From positions 744,001-808,000 of the forward strand of contig NZ_JAUZQD010000001.1 of assembly GCF_030709675.1 (NCBI RefSeq): DNA of 64,000 nt. The letters run 5' to 3'. Both the position numbers and the translations under genes were made by a program. This stretch comes from Symbioplanes lichenis. Lineage in GTDB: Bacteria > Actinomycetota > Actinomycetes > Mycobacteriales > Micromonosporaceae. Below are positions 8,503 through 16,375 of this stretch, one piece after another (within the stretch, counting starts at the first letter, position 1; the number at the start of each line of letters is the position of its first letter). The notes beneath the pieces are model-generated. The model was given only the letters and a program-made list of their open reading frames with translations, made no database searches and had not been told where the DNA came from.

Positions 8503-9306
8503 TCAGCGGAAGGCCGCCATGTTCGCCCGGGCCCACTCCAGGAACGTCGTCCCCGCCCGTCCGGTCACCTCCGCAACGGCCGGCGACACGGGCTGCGGAT
8601 GGTCGACGAGGGCTTCGAGGCCGTCCACGTACCAGGCGGCGTATTCGCCCATCGCCGGCGTGAGCTCCGCGATGAAGGTCTCGCGCGGCAGGTCGACGTA
8701 GTGCAGCTCCCGGCCGAGGGCCACCCCGAGCTGCGCCACCCGCTCGCGGCGGGTCAGGGTGGCGGGGCCCGTCAGCTCGTACGACCGGCCTTCGTGACCC
8801 TCCTCGACCAGGCAGCGGGCCGCCACCGCCGCGATGTCCTCGAGGGCGATGAGGGCGCTGCGGGACTCGCCGTAGCCGTCGCGGACGACGTCGCCCGCGC
8901 GGAGCTGGGCCGCCCACATGAGCGCGTTGGGCATGAACTCGCCCGGTTCGAGGTGCACGTAGGGCACGCCGGTGGCCTCGACGCCCTCCTCGATCGGGCG
9001 CCACTCGCCGTCCTTGGCGCCGGCCAGGTCGACGATGCGGCGGACTCCGGCGGCGGCGGCCAGGCGGCAGACCTCGGCGTTGGTGGGGAGGTGGGGCGCC
9101 AGGTAGAGGTGGTCGACGTCACGCAGGGCCGGGGCGACGGTCTCGGGGCGGCCGATCCAGCCGCGGAAGACCTCGACCGGGGCTGGCAGGCGGGCCGCTC
9201 CGGGCTTGGCGGTCAGCGCCCGTACGTCCGTCGCGCCCAGGGCCAGCAACTCGTCCACGACCAGCCGCCCCACATTGCCGGTCGCGCCCGTCACCAGGAT
9301 CTTCAT
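8503..9306 (-). CDS. NmrA-like NAD(P)-binding oxidoreductase
   Basis: A 267-residue atypical short-chain dehydrogenase of the NmrA/QOR2 type. The Rossmann motif GATGNVG is at residues 7-13 and the family signature LEPGEFMPNAL lies mid-protein. Such proteins sense or reduce with NAD(P)H; the substrate is unknown. The ATG at 9306 gives MKILVTGATGN; longer frames upstream run into the divergent regulator. It diverges from a TetR-family gene with two palindromic operator-like sites between them, so it is probably the regulator's target. Confidence 0.87.
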   Translation of the reverse strand: MKILVTGATGNVGRLVVDELLALGATDVRALTAKPGAARLPAPVEVFRGWIGRPETVAPALRDVDHLYLAPHLPTNAEVCRLAAAAGVRRIVDLAGAKDGEWRPIEEGVEATGVPYVHLEPGEFMPNALMWAAQLRAGDVVRDGYGESRSALIALEDIAAVAARCLVEEGHEGRSYELTGPATLTRRERVAQLGVALGRELHYVDLPRETFIAELTPAMGEYAAWYVDGLEALVDHPQPVSPAVAEVTGRAGTTFLEWARANMAAFR

Positions 9307-9320
9307 CGCGCCGCCCCGTT

Positions 9321-9361
9321 CTCGTAGGCCATACGGAAACAGTTCTCGTAGGGTATACGAG
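9321..9361. promoter_or_regulatory. Two operator-like palindromes between NmrA-like and TetR genes
   Basis: CTCGTAGGGTATACGAG at 9345-9361 is a perfect 6-5-6 inverted repeat. CTCGTAGGCCATACGGA at 9321-9337 is an imperfect copy 24 bases away. The first abuts the TetR start codon. Spacing and symmetry fit a TetR dimer site that controls both divergent genes. Confidence 0.75.
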
Positions 9362-10120
9362 ATGAGCGAGCCGAGTGAAGCCCCCGACCTCGACCGGTTG
9401 CTGTCCCTCCTCTGGCGCCGCACCGCTCCCCCGGCGCCCGCGCGCACCGGCCGCAAGCCCCGGCTCGGCCTCGACGACGTGATCGCCGCCGCGATGGCGA
9501 TCGCCGACGCCGACGGGCTCGAGGCGGCCTCGATGGCCCGCGTGGGCGAGCGGCTGGGGGTGGCGACGATGACGCTCTACACGTACGTCCCGTCGCGCGC
9601 GGCCCTGGTCGATCTGATGGTCGACGAGGCACTGGAACAGCGGCATCTCGCCACGATCGGCGGCGGCCCGGCGGAGTGGCGCCGGCGGCTCGTCGACTAC
9701 GCCCACCGCACCCGGGAGATCTACCGGCTGCACCCGTGGCTGAGTCAGGTCTCGGCCGCCCGGCCGCCGCTCGGGCCGGGCACGTTCCGGGAACGCGAAT
9801 TCGTGCTGGCCGCCATGGCCGACGCGGGGCTGCCGCTGGAGCAGGTGAACCCGGCGGCGGTGGCGTTCACCACGTTCGTCACGGCGGGGGCCCGGCAAGT
9901 GGGCGAGAGCGTGCTGCTGCGCCAGGCGACGGGCAAGTCCACGGACGCCTGGTGGCAGGAGCGGACGAGCTTCTGGGAGAACTGGTTCGACGTCGAGCAG
10001 CATCCGACGATGACCCGCGTCTGGGAGGCGGACGGCTACGGCGGGGGCACAGAGGAGCAGGCCGCAGTCGCGTTCGACTACGGCCTGCAAAAAATTCTGG
10101 ACGGCATGGCCGCCGGATGA
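9362..10120 (+). CDS. TetR/AcrR-family regulator
   Basis: A 252-residue repressor. After a 30-residue lead, the DNA-binding helix-turn-helix is clear (DDVIAAAMAIADADGLEA, then VGERLGVATMTLYTYVPSRA). The C-terminal part resembles the TetR_C domain often paired with oxidoreductases. The ATG at 9362 follows the operator directly with no good ribosome-binding site, so the true start could be slightly downstream. It diverges from the NmrA-like gene and is likely autoregulated through the palindromes at 9321-9361. The ligand is unknown. Confidence 0.88.
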   Translation: MSEPSEAPDLDRLLSLLWRRTAPPAPARTGRKPRLGLDDVIAAAMAIADADGLEAASMARVGERLGVATMTLYTYVPSRAALVDLMVDEALEQRHLATIGGGPAEWRRRLVDYAHRTREIYRLHPWLSQVSAARPPLGPGTFREREFVLAAMADAGLPLEQVNPAAVAFTTFVTAGARQVGESVLLRQATGKSTDAWWQERTSFWENWFDVEQHPTMTRVWEADGYGGGTEEQAAVAFDYGLQKILDGMAAG

Positions 10121-10123
10121 GAA

Positions 10124-10927
10124 TCAGTCGAGCGAGACGACCGGGTTTCGCAGCTCGCCGATCCCCTGCACCGACACGGACACCGTCTCGCCGGACACGA
10201 TCTGGCTCACCCCGGCCGGCGTGCCGGTGAGGATCACGTCGCCGGGCAGCAGCGTCATGACGTGCGACACGTAGGACACCAGGGTCGGGACGTCGAAGAC
10301 CATGTCCTTGGTCCGGCCGAGCTGGCGGACCTCCATCTCGTCGGGGTTGCGGCCCACCTCGCACCGCACCTCGAGGTCGCTCACGTCGAGCTCGGTCTCG
10401 ATCCACGGGCCCAGCGGGCAGAACGAGTCGAAGCCCTTGGCCCGGGTCCATTGCGAGTCGGTGCGCTGCAGGTCGCGGGCGGTCACGTCGTTGCCCACGG
10501 TGTAGCCGAAGATGGCCTTCTCGGCGCCGGCGCGGTCGACCCGGCGGGCGCCGCTCGGGCCGATGACGACGGCCAGCTCGGCCTCGTGCTCGACCTGGCT
10601 GGTGACGGCCGGGATGCGGATGGCGTCGTTGGGGCCGATCACCGAGGTCGAGGGCTTGATGAAGAGCAGCGGCTCCTTGGGCACCTCGTTGCCCAGCTCG
10701 GCGGCGTGGTCGGCGTAGTTGCGGCCGACCCCGATGACCTTGCTGGAGAAGATCGGGGCGAGGAGCCGGACGTCCGCGAGGGCCCAGCGGTTGCCGGTGA
10801 AGCGGACGTTCTGGAACGGGATGCTGTCGATCTCGGCGATCGTCAGGCCGCCGGCGCCGGACTGCGCCTCCCCCTCGACGACGCCGAAGGACACGCCACC
10901 GGCATGAACAAAACGAGCGAAACGCAC
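10124..10927 (-). CDS. Fumarylacetoacetate hydrolase-family protein
   Basis: A 267-residue FAH-superfamily enzyme. The core motifs are present: GVGRNYADHAAELGN, EHEAELAVVIG with the metal-binding E-x-E, GYTVGNDVTARDLQ, and TGTPAGV near the C-terminus. Members act as acylpyruvases, oxaloacetate decarboxylases or diketone hydrolases, and sequence alone does not choose. The GTG start gives MRFARFVHAGG, standard for actinobacterial members. In streptomycetes the orthologue sits next to gltX; no gltX is found here. The gene converges with the TetR gene with three bases between stops. Confidence 0.9.
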   Translation of the reverse strand: MRFARFVHAGGVSFGVVEGEAQSGAGGLTIAEIDSIPFQNVRFTGNRWALADVRLLAPIFSSKVIGVGRNYADHAAELGNEVPKEPLLFIKPSTSVIGPNDAIRIPAVTSQVEHEAELAVVIGPSGARRVDRAGAEKAIFGYTVGNDVTARDLQRTDSQWTRAKGFDSFCPLGPWIETELDVSDLEVRCEVGRNPDEMEVRQLGRTKDMVFDVPTLVSYVSHVMTLLPGDVILTGTPAGVSQIVSGETVSVSVQGIGELRNPVVSLD

Positions 10928-10967
10928 GGGTCAACCCCATCCTCGAAGCTGTGATTCACGTCCGAGG

Positions 10968-11216
10968 CTACGCGCTGCGGGCGGCCGGATCGGTGCCGAG
11001 CCGGGGGAAGGGCTCCAGCGCGAAGACGACCTCGACGGGCACCTCGAAGTAGCCGCTGATCCGCAGGGCCAGGTGCAGCGACGGGCTGAACTCGCCGCGC
11101 TCGATGTAGCCCACCGTCTGGTAGTGCACGCCCACGGCCTCCGCGAGCTGCCGCCGTGAGACGCCCCGCTCGGCGCGGAGCATCGCGATGCGGTTGTAGG
11201 TGACCTCGGAACCCAT
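10968..11216 (-). CDS. XRE-family HTH regulator
   Basis: An 82-residue protein that is almost entirely a Cro/C1-type helix-turn-helix (RIAMLRAERGVSRRQLAEAV, then VHYQTVGYIERGEFSPS). The C-terminal LRISGYFEVPVEVVFALEPF matches small YozG-type regulators that travel with ABC exporters. It starts 10 bases after the permease gene, so it is the third gene of the exporter operon and probably controls it. A candidate operator is the palindrome at 13016-13033 upstream of the operon. Confidence 0.88.
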   Translation of the reverse strand: MGSEVTYNRIAMLRAERGVSRRQLAEAVGVHYQTVGYIERGEFSPSLHLALRISGYFEVPVEVVFALEPFPRLGTDPAARSA

Positions 11217-11226
11217 GTGCCCCTTC

Positions 11227-12075
11227 TCACGTGACCCGCTGCAGGGCCCGCTCCCGGCGGCGGGCCACCGCGGAGCCGGACTCGCGGCGGGCCATCCGGC
11301 GCAGGACCGCCGGCGCCAGCGCCAGGCCGGCGACAGCCCACAGGCCCAGCACTCCCGCGGTCTCCCCGAGCCGCCACGAGTGACCCAGCTCGACCACGGT
11401 CAAGGAGTCCGGCAGAAACGCGGACCGCATGCCCAACCCTAGCCAGTAGACCGGAAAGCCCTGCGCCACGGCTTGCAGCCAGCCGGGGATCGCCGTGATG
11501 GGGTAGAAGATGCCGGAGATCGCGACCAGCCCGAAGAGCGGCAGCGTGATGAAGCCGACGTTGCGCGGGTTGTCGACCAGGGACCCGACGACCGCGCCGA
11601 GCGGCAGGGTGGCGGCCAGGCCGAGCGGCACCAGCCAGATCAGGGTCAGCCAGCCGACCGCGTCGAGGCGCACGCCGTCGACCAGGAAGAGGCTCGGCAC
11701 CAGCTGGAGCAGGATGCTGATCAACGACATCCCGCCGACGAGCACGATCTTGCCGACCAGATAGCCGGACATGCCGTCGGGCGTCGCCTTGGCCCGCAGC
11801 AGCGTGCCGTCCTCGCGCTCGACCGCCAGCTGCGCGGCGATGGTCTGCACGCCGGCGAAGGCCAGCCCCATGCCGAGCACGCTGGGCAGGGTGCGGGCGC
11901 CGAGCGAGACCCCGGTGCCGGCCAGCTCGTGGTCGCGCATGAAGAAGATCGTGACGACGAAGGCGACCGCCGGGAAGAGATAGGCCCACAGATCCTGGGC
12001 GGTGGTGAAGGACTGCCGCAGCTCGATGACGCCGCGGGCGAATCCGGCGCGGCCGACCGTACGCAAGGAAGTCAC
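11227..12075 (-). CDS. ABC-2 type exporter permease
   Basis: A 282-residue integral membrane protein with about six hydrophobic segments in the ABC-2 pattern: one near residue 30-50, a cluster from 95 to 210 and a last one near 245-265. EREDGTLLRAKATP between the early segments is typical of drug or antibiotic exporter permeases. Its GTG start overlaps the TGA of the ATPase gene, so the subunits are made together. The transported compound cannot be inferred. Confidence 0.87.
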   Translation of the reverse strand: MTSLRTVGRAGFARGVIELRQSFTTAQDLWAYLFPAVAFVVTIFFMRDHELAGTGVSLGARTLPSVLGMGLAFAGVQTIAAQLAVEREDGTLLRAKATPDGMSGYLVGKIVLVGGMSLISILLQLVPSLFLVDGVRLDAVGWLTLIWLVPLGLAATLPLGAVVGSLVDNPRNVGFITLPLFGLVAISGIFYPITAIPGWLQAVAQGFPVYWLGLGMRSAFLPDSLTVVELGHSWRLGETAGVLGLWAVAGLALAPAVLRRMARRESGSAVARRRERALQRVT

Positions 12076-12995
12076 AGCGCCCCCTCGAAAGCGGCCGCCG
12101 CGGCACTCGCGCGACCGGCCTCGGACTCGCGGACCAGGGTCATGTAGGTGTCCTCGAGGCTGGACCGGCGCACCTCGAGATCGGTGATCGCCGCGCCGTG
12201 CTGCTCGAACAGCTCCCGGACGAACGTGGTCGCGTCGGCCGCCGCGTGCACATAGCGCGAGCCGTCGCGGCTCCAGCGGATCTCGGACTCGGCGGCGACC
12301 CGGCGGGAGAGCTGGTCCGCCGAGCCGTCGGCGATGATCCGGCCGCCGGCCAGGATGAGGATGCGGTCGGCGAGCTTCTCCGCCTCGTCGAGATCGTGCG
12401 TGGTCAGCAGGATCGTCGTCTCGTCCACATCGGACAGCCGGTGCACCAGGTCGTGGAACTCACGGCGCGCGGCCGGGTCGAAGCCGACCGTCGGCTCGTC
12501 GAGGAAGAGCAGCTCGGGCCGGCCCACGATGCCGATGGCCACGTCGAGGCGGCGGCGCTGCCCGCCCGAGAGCTGCGCGACCCGGCGCTGCGCCTGGCCG
12601 GTCAGCCCCACGGCCGCGACGAGGTCGTCGACCGGCCACGGCCGCCGGACGAGCGGCGTGGCATAGGCCGCGTAGTAGGAGCCGAGGTGCTGCAGCAGCT
12701 CCCGCACCCGCCACTTGCCGTGGTCGCGCCAGGACTGCAGCACGACGCCGAGCCGGGCCCGCCACGCCTCACCGGCCTGCGCGGGGTCGGCGCCGAGCAC
12801 GGACACCTCCCCCGCCGACCGCACCCGGAAGCCCTCGAGAATCTCGATGGTCGTCGTCTTGCCGGCGCCGTTGGGCCCGAGCAGGACCACCACCTCGCCG
12901 CGCCGGGCGGCGAAAGTGACGCCGCGCAGCACGTCGACGCTGCCGTAGCGCATCCGCAGGTCGCGGACGTCGAGCACCCCCGTCGATGCGTTCAT
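12072..12995 (-). CDS. ABC exporter ATP-binding protein
   Basis: A 307-residue ATPase with Walker A GPNGAGKTT at about residues 40-48, signature LSGGQRRRLDVA, Walker B LLFLDEPTVGFD and the H-loop TTHDLDEAEKLADR. The C-terminal extension resembles DrrA-like exporters, which often move antibiotics. The ATG at 12995 has AAGG eight bases upstream; a GTG at 13004 is also in frame. It is the first gene of the operon with the permease and XRE regulator, and a perfect palindrome lies 20 bases before the start. Confidence 0.92.
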   Translation of the reverse strand: MNASTGVLDVRDLRMRYGSVDVLRGVTFAARRGEVVVLLGPNGAGKTTTIEILEGFRVRSAGEVSVLGADPAQAGEAWRARLGVVLQSWRDHGKWRVRELLQHLGSYYAAYATPLVRRPWPVDDLVAAVGLTGQAQRRVAQLSGGQRRRLDVAIGIVGRPELLFLDEPTVGFDPAARREFHDLVHRLSDVDETTILLTTHDLDEAEKLADRILILAGGRIIADGSADQLSRRVAAESEIRWSRDGSRYVHAAADATTFVRELFEQHGAAITDLEVRRSSLEDTYMTLVRESEAGRASAAAAAFEGAL

Positions 12996-13015
12996 GTCCA
13001 GCACCTTATCAAGGA

Positions 13016-13033
13016 TGTAGTAGAACTACTACA
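13016..13033. promoter_or_regulatory. Perfect palindromic operator before the ABC exporter operon
   Basis: TGTAGTAGAACTACTACA is an 18-bp perfect inverted repeat 20 bases upstream of the ATPase start. It is AT-rich against its surroundings, which favours a regulator site over chance. Candidates are the XRE protein of the operon or an unlinked repressor. Confidence 0.7.
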
Positions 13034-13136
13034 TTCCTCAGCATGTCAGATATCGGCCGACCCCTCATCCGGGCGTTCCTCACACCCGGGGCGATCAGCG
13101 CTCGATAGAAGTGGCCGACCTGGATACGCTGGAGCG

Positions 13137-14090
13137 ATGGGGATCGGCGAGGGGGCACCGGGCGCGGCACACGCGCTGACCACCGTGCTGCCGAGTGTGA
13201 GCTGGGTCCCGCTGGCGCTCGCCCATGCCGAGCGGGCCGACGGGATGACGGCCGGGCACCGGGCACGCAAGGCGGCCGGCGAGAAGCACGCCATAGAGGA
13301 TTTTCTGTACGACTACTACGGCACCCGCCCGGCCCAGCTGCGCCGCTGGCATCCCGGCGTCGGCGCGGGTCTCGGTCCCACGCCCGACGGTCCGGCCGAG
13401 CACGCGGGCTGGAAGTTCTACACGACGCTGCCCGACGGCGTCGTCACGTTGAACGTCGAGGCCTACATGCAGGCCCGCGGGGAGAGCGTCCGCTACATCC
13501 ACGGCCTGCTCACCGCGACGGCGTCCCGGCCCGCCTTCTCGGGCTGCTTCGGGCTGCACGAGTGGGCCATGGTCTACCGCCAGCCGGAGCACCGCCACCA
13601 GCTTCCGCTGCGCCTGGGCCAGGAGGGGACGAACAAGGTCGTGGAGACGCACCCGATCCGGTGCACCCACTTCGACGCGTTCCGGTTCTTCACGCCCGAG
13701 GCCGTCGGGCTCAACCGGCTGCAGCCGACCCGGGCCACCCAGGTCGACCTCGATCAGCCCGGCTGCCTGCACGCCGCGATGGACTGTCACAAGTGGGCGA
13801 GCAAGCTCGGTCCCGCGGTGCCGGGCGCGCTGGCCCTCGACTGCTTCGCGCTGGCCGGCGACATCCGGCTGCTGGACATGCAGGCGAGCCCCTACGATTT
13901 GAGCTCGTACGACCAGCCCGCGGTCAAGATCGAAACCCCCGAGGGCAAGCAGGAGTACGTGGCCCGGCAGCGCGAGTTCGCCCGGCGGGCCGCCGCGTTG
14001 CGCGCCCGGCTCATCCGGGTCTGCGAGGAGCTGCTGGGCCCCGCGCTCGCCGCCGAGAACCGTGAGGCCGTGGCCCCGCACAACGTCTAG
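13137..14090 (+). CDS. Conserved protein often annotated as 3-methyladenine DNA glycosylase
   Basis: A 317-residue actinobacterial protein. Distinctive motifs are EKHAIEDFLYDYYGTRPAQL, LRRWHPGVG, CFGLHEWAMVYR, RCTHFDAFRFFTP and DMQASPYDLSSY. Homologues carry the database name 3-methyladenine DNA glycosylase, but I see no helix-hairpin-helix or known AlkA/Tag/MPG signature, so the name is weak. The many conserved His, Asp and Trp residues suggest an enzyme. The ATG at 13137 has GGAGCG before it; the frame is open far upstream only because it lies opposite the ABC ATPase gene. It overlaps convergent arfB by four bases. Confidence 0.82.
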   Translation: MGIGEGAPGAAHALTTVLPSVSWVPLALAHAERADGMTAGHRARKAAGEKHAIEDFLYDYYGTRPAQLRRWHPGVGAGLGPTPDGPAEHAGWKFYTTLPDGVVTLNVEAYMQARGESVRYIHGLLTATASRPAFSGCFGLHEWAMVYRQPEHRHQLPLRLGQEGTNKVVETHPIRCTHFDAFRFFTPEAVGLNRLQPTRATQVDLDQPGCLHAAMDCHKWASKLGPAVPGALALDCFALAGDIRLLDMQASPYDLSSYDQPAVKIETPEGKQEYVARQREFARRAAALRARLIRVCEELLGPALAAENREAVAPHNV

Positions 14091-14524
14091 TAATCGTCCG
14101 GGCGCCGGTTGCGCTTGGTCTGGCTGCGGCGCTTCTTGTCGGCGATGCGCCGCTCGACCGATCCGCGCGACGGCCGGGTGGCCCGGCGCACCCTCGGCGG
14201 GGGTGCGATCGCCCCCGCCACCAGGCCGGCCAGCCGGGCCGCGGCGGCCTCCCGGTTGCGCAGCTGGGACCTATGCTCGGACGCCACCACGGTCAGCACG
14301 CCGTGCACCAGCCGATGCGCGAGCCGCTCGGCCGCGCGCTCCTTGAGCGAAGGCGGCAGGAGGTCGGAGCCGCCCAGGTCCCAGGAGAGCTCGACCCGGG
14401 AATCGGTCGTGTTCACACCCTGCCCGCCCGGCCCGCTCGCGCGCGAGAACCGCCAGGACAGCTCGGCCGCGGGGATGACGAGCCGCTCGTTCACCTGCAC
14501 GTCGTCGGCCACGCGCCACAGCAT
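14087..14524 (-). CDS. arfB: Ribosome-rescue peptidyl-tRNA hydrolase ArfB
   Basis: A 145-residue class I release-factor-like protein. The catalytic GGQ is at residues 33-35 in SGPGGQGVNTTDSRVELSWD, and the basic tail (ADKKRRSQTKRNRRPDDY) is the part that enters the empty mRNA channel. ArfB/YaeJ hydrolyses peptidyl-tRNA on stalled ribosomes independently of a stop codon. Length and tail match the family, unlike full release factors, which carry extra domains. It is a single gene, convergent with the preceding one. Confidence 0.95.
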   Translation of the reverse strand: MLWRVADDVQVNERLVIPAAELSWRFSRASGPGGQGVNTTDSRVELSWDLGGSDLLPPSLKERAAERLAHRLVHGVLTVVASEHRSQLRNREAAAARLAGLVAGAIAPPPRVRRATRPSRGSVERRIADKKRRSQTKRNRRPDDY

Positions 14525-14560
14525 CGCATCACCGGCCCGCTCCCGCCACGCAGTATGTGA

Positions 14561-15418
14561 TCAAGCGAACGCGGTGGATCCCACGCTCGCGGCGACCACC
14601 ACGCCGACGGCGACGGCGGTCACCCAGGTCGCGGGCTGACCGAGCAGCGCCCATCCCGCGACGGCCGCGACCACCGGCTCCAGGCTGAGCAGGACACCGA
14701 AGACCCGCTGGGGCAACCGGCGCAGGGCGGAAAGCTCCAGCGAGTACGGGATGACGGACGCCAGCACCCCGGTCGCCAGCGCCAGCAGCAGGACCGTCGG
14801 CGACGTCAGCGCCTTCTCCGCGCCGGTGACCCCGACCGGCAGCAGCACCACCGCGCCGACAGCCATGGCGATCGCCAGCCCGCCCTGCCCCTGGATGGCG
14901 GCTCCCGCCCGGGCACTCGCCAGGATGTAGAACGCCCAGAAAGCCGCGGCCACGAGGACGAAGAAGACGCCGAGCGGGTCCAGCGCCCCGGCGCCGTCGG
15001 CGAAGCCGAGCAGGGCCACGCCCGCCATGGCGAGCAGCACCCAGGCGATGTCCCGGACGCGGCGCGACAGGACCGCCGCGAGGGTCAGCGGCCCGAGGAA
15101 CTCGATGGCCACGGCCGGCCCGAGCGGGATCCGCGCGATCGCCGCGTAGAAGAACCCGTTCATGCCCGCGAGGGTGAGACCCAGCAGCAGCACTGCCCGC
15201 CACTGATGGCTGCGCCACGCCCGTACGGCCGGACGGGCGACCGCCACCATCACACCGGCCGCGAGTCCGAGTCGCAGAAGCGTCGCCCCGGCGCTGCCCG
15301 TGACCGGGAACAGGCGCGCCGCGAGGGCCGCGCCGACCTGCAGGGACGCGCAGGAGCCGAGGATCATGAGGACGGCGGGCCGGGCGGATCCCGGCCGGGC
15401 CAGAGTGGCGGTGGACAT
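14561..15418 (-). CDS. EamA-family exporter (RhtA-like)
   Basis: A 285-residue membrane protein with about ten hydrophobic helices in two EamA repeats. GPAVAIEFLGPL in the first repeat and VIPYSLELSALRRLP plus LSLEPVVAAVAG in the second are typical of the RhtA branch, which exports threonine, homoserine and related amino acids. It is divergent from a LysR regulator that probably controls it. Export of an amino acid is inferred from the branch only. Confidence 0.88.
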   Translation of the reverse strand: MSTATLARPGSARPAVLMILGSCASLQVGAALAARLFPVTGSAGATLLRLGLAAGVMVAVARPAVRAWRSHQWRAVLLLGLTLAGMNGFFYAAIARIPLGPAVAIEFLGPLTLAAVLSRRVRDIAWVLLAMAGVALLGFADGAGALDPLGVFFVLVAAAFWAFYILASARAGAAIQGQGGLAIAMAVGAVVLLPVGVTGAEKALTSPTVLLLALATGVLASVIPYSLELSALRRLPQRVFGVLLSLEPVVAAVAGWALLGQPATWVTAVAVGVVVAASVGSTAFA

Positions 15419-15461
15419 GCGCCCAGCGTCCAGCGGCCGGGATCGAGAAGTCCAGCGAACC

Positions 15462-15485
15462 TTTCTGAGGAATAATCGTCAGAAA
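15462..15485. promoter_or_regulatory. LysR-type inverted repeat overlapping the regulator start
   Basis: TTTCTGA, ten bases, then TCAGAAA: a perfect 7-bp dyad in the 66-base region between the divergent exporter and LysR genes. The right arm includes the A of the LysR ATG, a position suited to autorepression. Confidence 0.65.
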
Positions 15486-16372
15486 TGTTGGACGTTCACC
15501 GCCTGCGCCTGCTCCGCGAGCTCGACCGCCTCGGCACCCTCGCGGCCGTCGCGCGCGCCCTCAACTACAGCCCCTCGGCGATATCGCAGCAGCTCAGCCT
15601 GCTGGAGACAGAGACCGGCGCCACTCTGCTCGAGCACGTCGGCCGAGGCGTCCGGCTCACCGCGCAGGCCCGGATCCTGGTCCGCCACGCCGAGGCGATC
15701 CTGGCCCGGATGGAGCTCGCGGAGGCCGAACTGGCGGCCGCCATGACGAACGTCACGGGCACCCTGCGGGTCGCGTCCTTCCAGTCGGTGCTGCTCGCCC
15801 TGGTCCCCGGCGCCCTGTCCGGCCTCGCCGCCGCCCACGCCGGCCTGCGCGTGGAGATCACCCAGGTCGAGGCGCGGCCGGCCTTCGCGGGGCTGCTGGC
15901 GCACGAGTTCGACGTGGTGCTCGGCGAGGACTATCCCGGCCTGGCCCAGCCCCGGCTGCCCGGCGTCGACGAGGAGGATCTGATCCGCGACGAGATGCTC
16001 TGCGTGGTGCCGGCGAGCGGCCCGTGGTCCCGGCCGGCCCTGACCGACCTGGCCGACGCCCCGTTCGTCTTCGACCCCGCGGGCATCGTGCCCGGCGACT
16101 GGGCCCGCCAGGTCTGCCGCACCGCCGGCTTCGAACCCGACGTCCGCTTCGTCTCCGGCGACCTCCTCCTGCAGATCCGCCTGGTCGAGACCGGCCACGC
16201 GGTCGCCTTCGTCCCCGATCTCCTGTGGACCGGCCGCGACCCCAGCGCGGTCCACCTCCACCCCCTGCCCGGCCGCCCCCGCCGCCGCCTCTACACCGGC
16301 GTCCGCACCGGCTCCGCCGACCAGCCGGCCATCCGCGCCTTCCGCCGGGCCCTCCGCGACCAGGTCACCTGA
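15485..16372 (+). CDS. LysR-family transcriptional regulator
   Basis: A 295-residue protein with an N-terminal winged helix (HRLRLLRELDRLGTLAAVA, then YSPSAISQQLSLLETETGAT) and a C-terminal LysR substrate-binding domain beginning near residue 90 (TGTLRVASFQSV). It belongs to the group that pairs with amino-acid exporters. It is divergent from the RhtA-like EamA gene with a dyad between them, so exporter control by an amino-acid ligand is likely. The ATG start leaves no 5' leader beyond the dyad. It converges with the GHKL ATPase gene, with three bases between stops. Confidence 0.9.
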   Translation: MLDVHRLRLLRELDRLGTLAAVARALNYSPSAISQQLSLLETETGATLLEHVGRGVRLTAQARILVRHAEAILARMELAEAELAAAMTNVTGTLRVASFQSVLLALVPGALSGLAAAHAGLRVEITQVEARPAFAGLLAHEFDVVLGEDYPGLAQPRLPGVDEEDLIRDEMLCVVPASGPWSRPALTDLADAPFVFDPAGIVPGDWARQVCRTAGFEPDVRFVSGDLLLQIRLVETGHAVAFVPDLLWTGRDPSAVHLHPLPGRPRRRLYTGVRTGSADQPAIRAFRRALRDQVT

Positions 16373-16375
16373 CCT

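Noticed and set aside
10931..12106. 391-codon minus-strand frame over the ABC permease
   Set aside because: It is the shadow frame of the permease and XRE genes. The permease frame has clear hydrophobic helices and the shadow is Arg/Ala/Gly-rich without motifs.
10124..12995. gltX expected near the FAH gene and tRNA-Glu/Gln
   Set aside because: All frames here are accounted for by FAH, XRE and ABC genes. No HIGH/KMSKS glutamyl-tRNA synthetase is present.
13137..14090. Assignment as a true 3-methyladenine DNA glycosylase
   Set aside because: The name is common in databases for this family, but no known glycosylase fold signature is visible, so it is kept as a conserved protein of unproven function.
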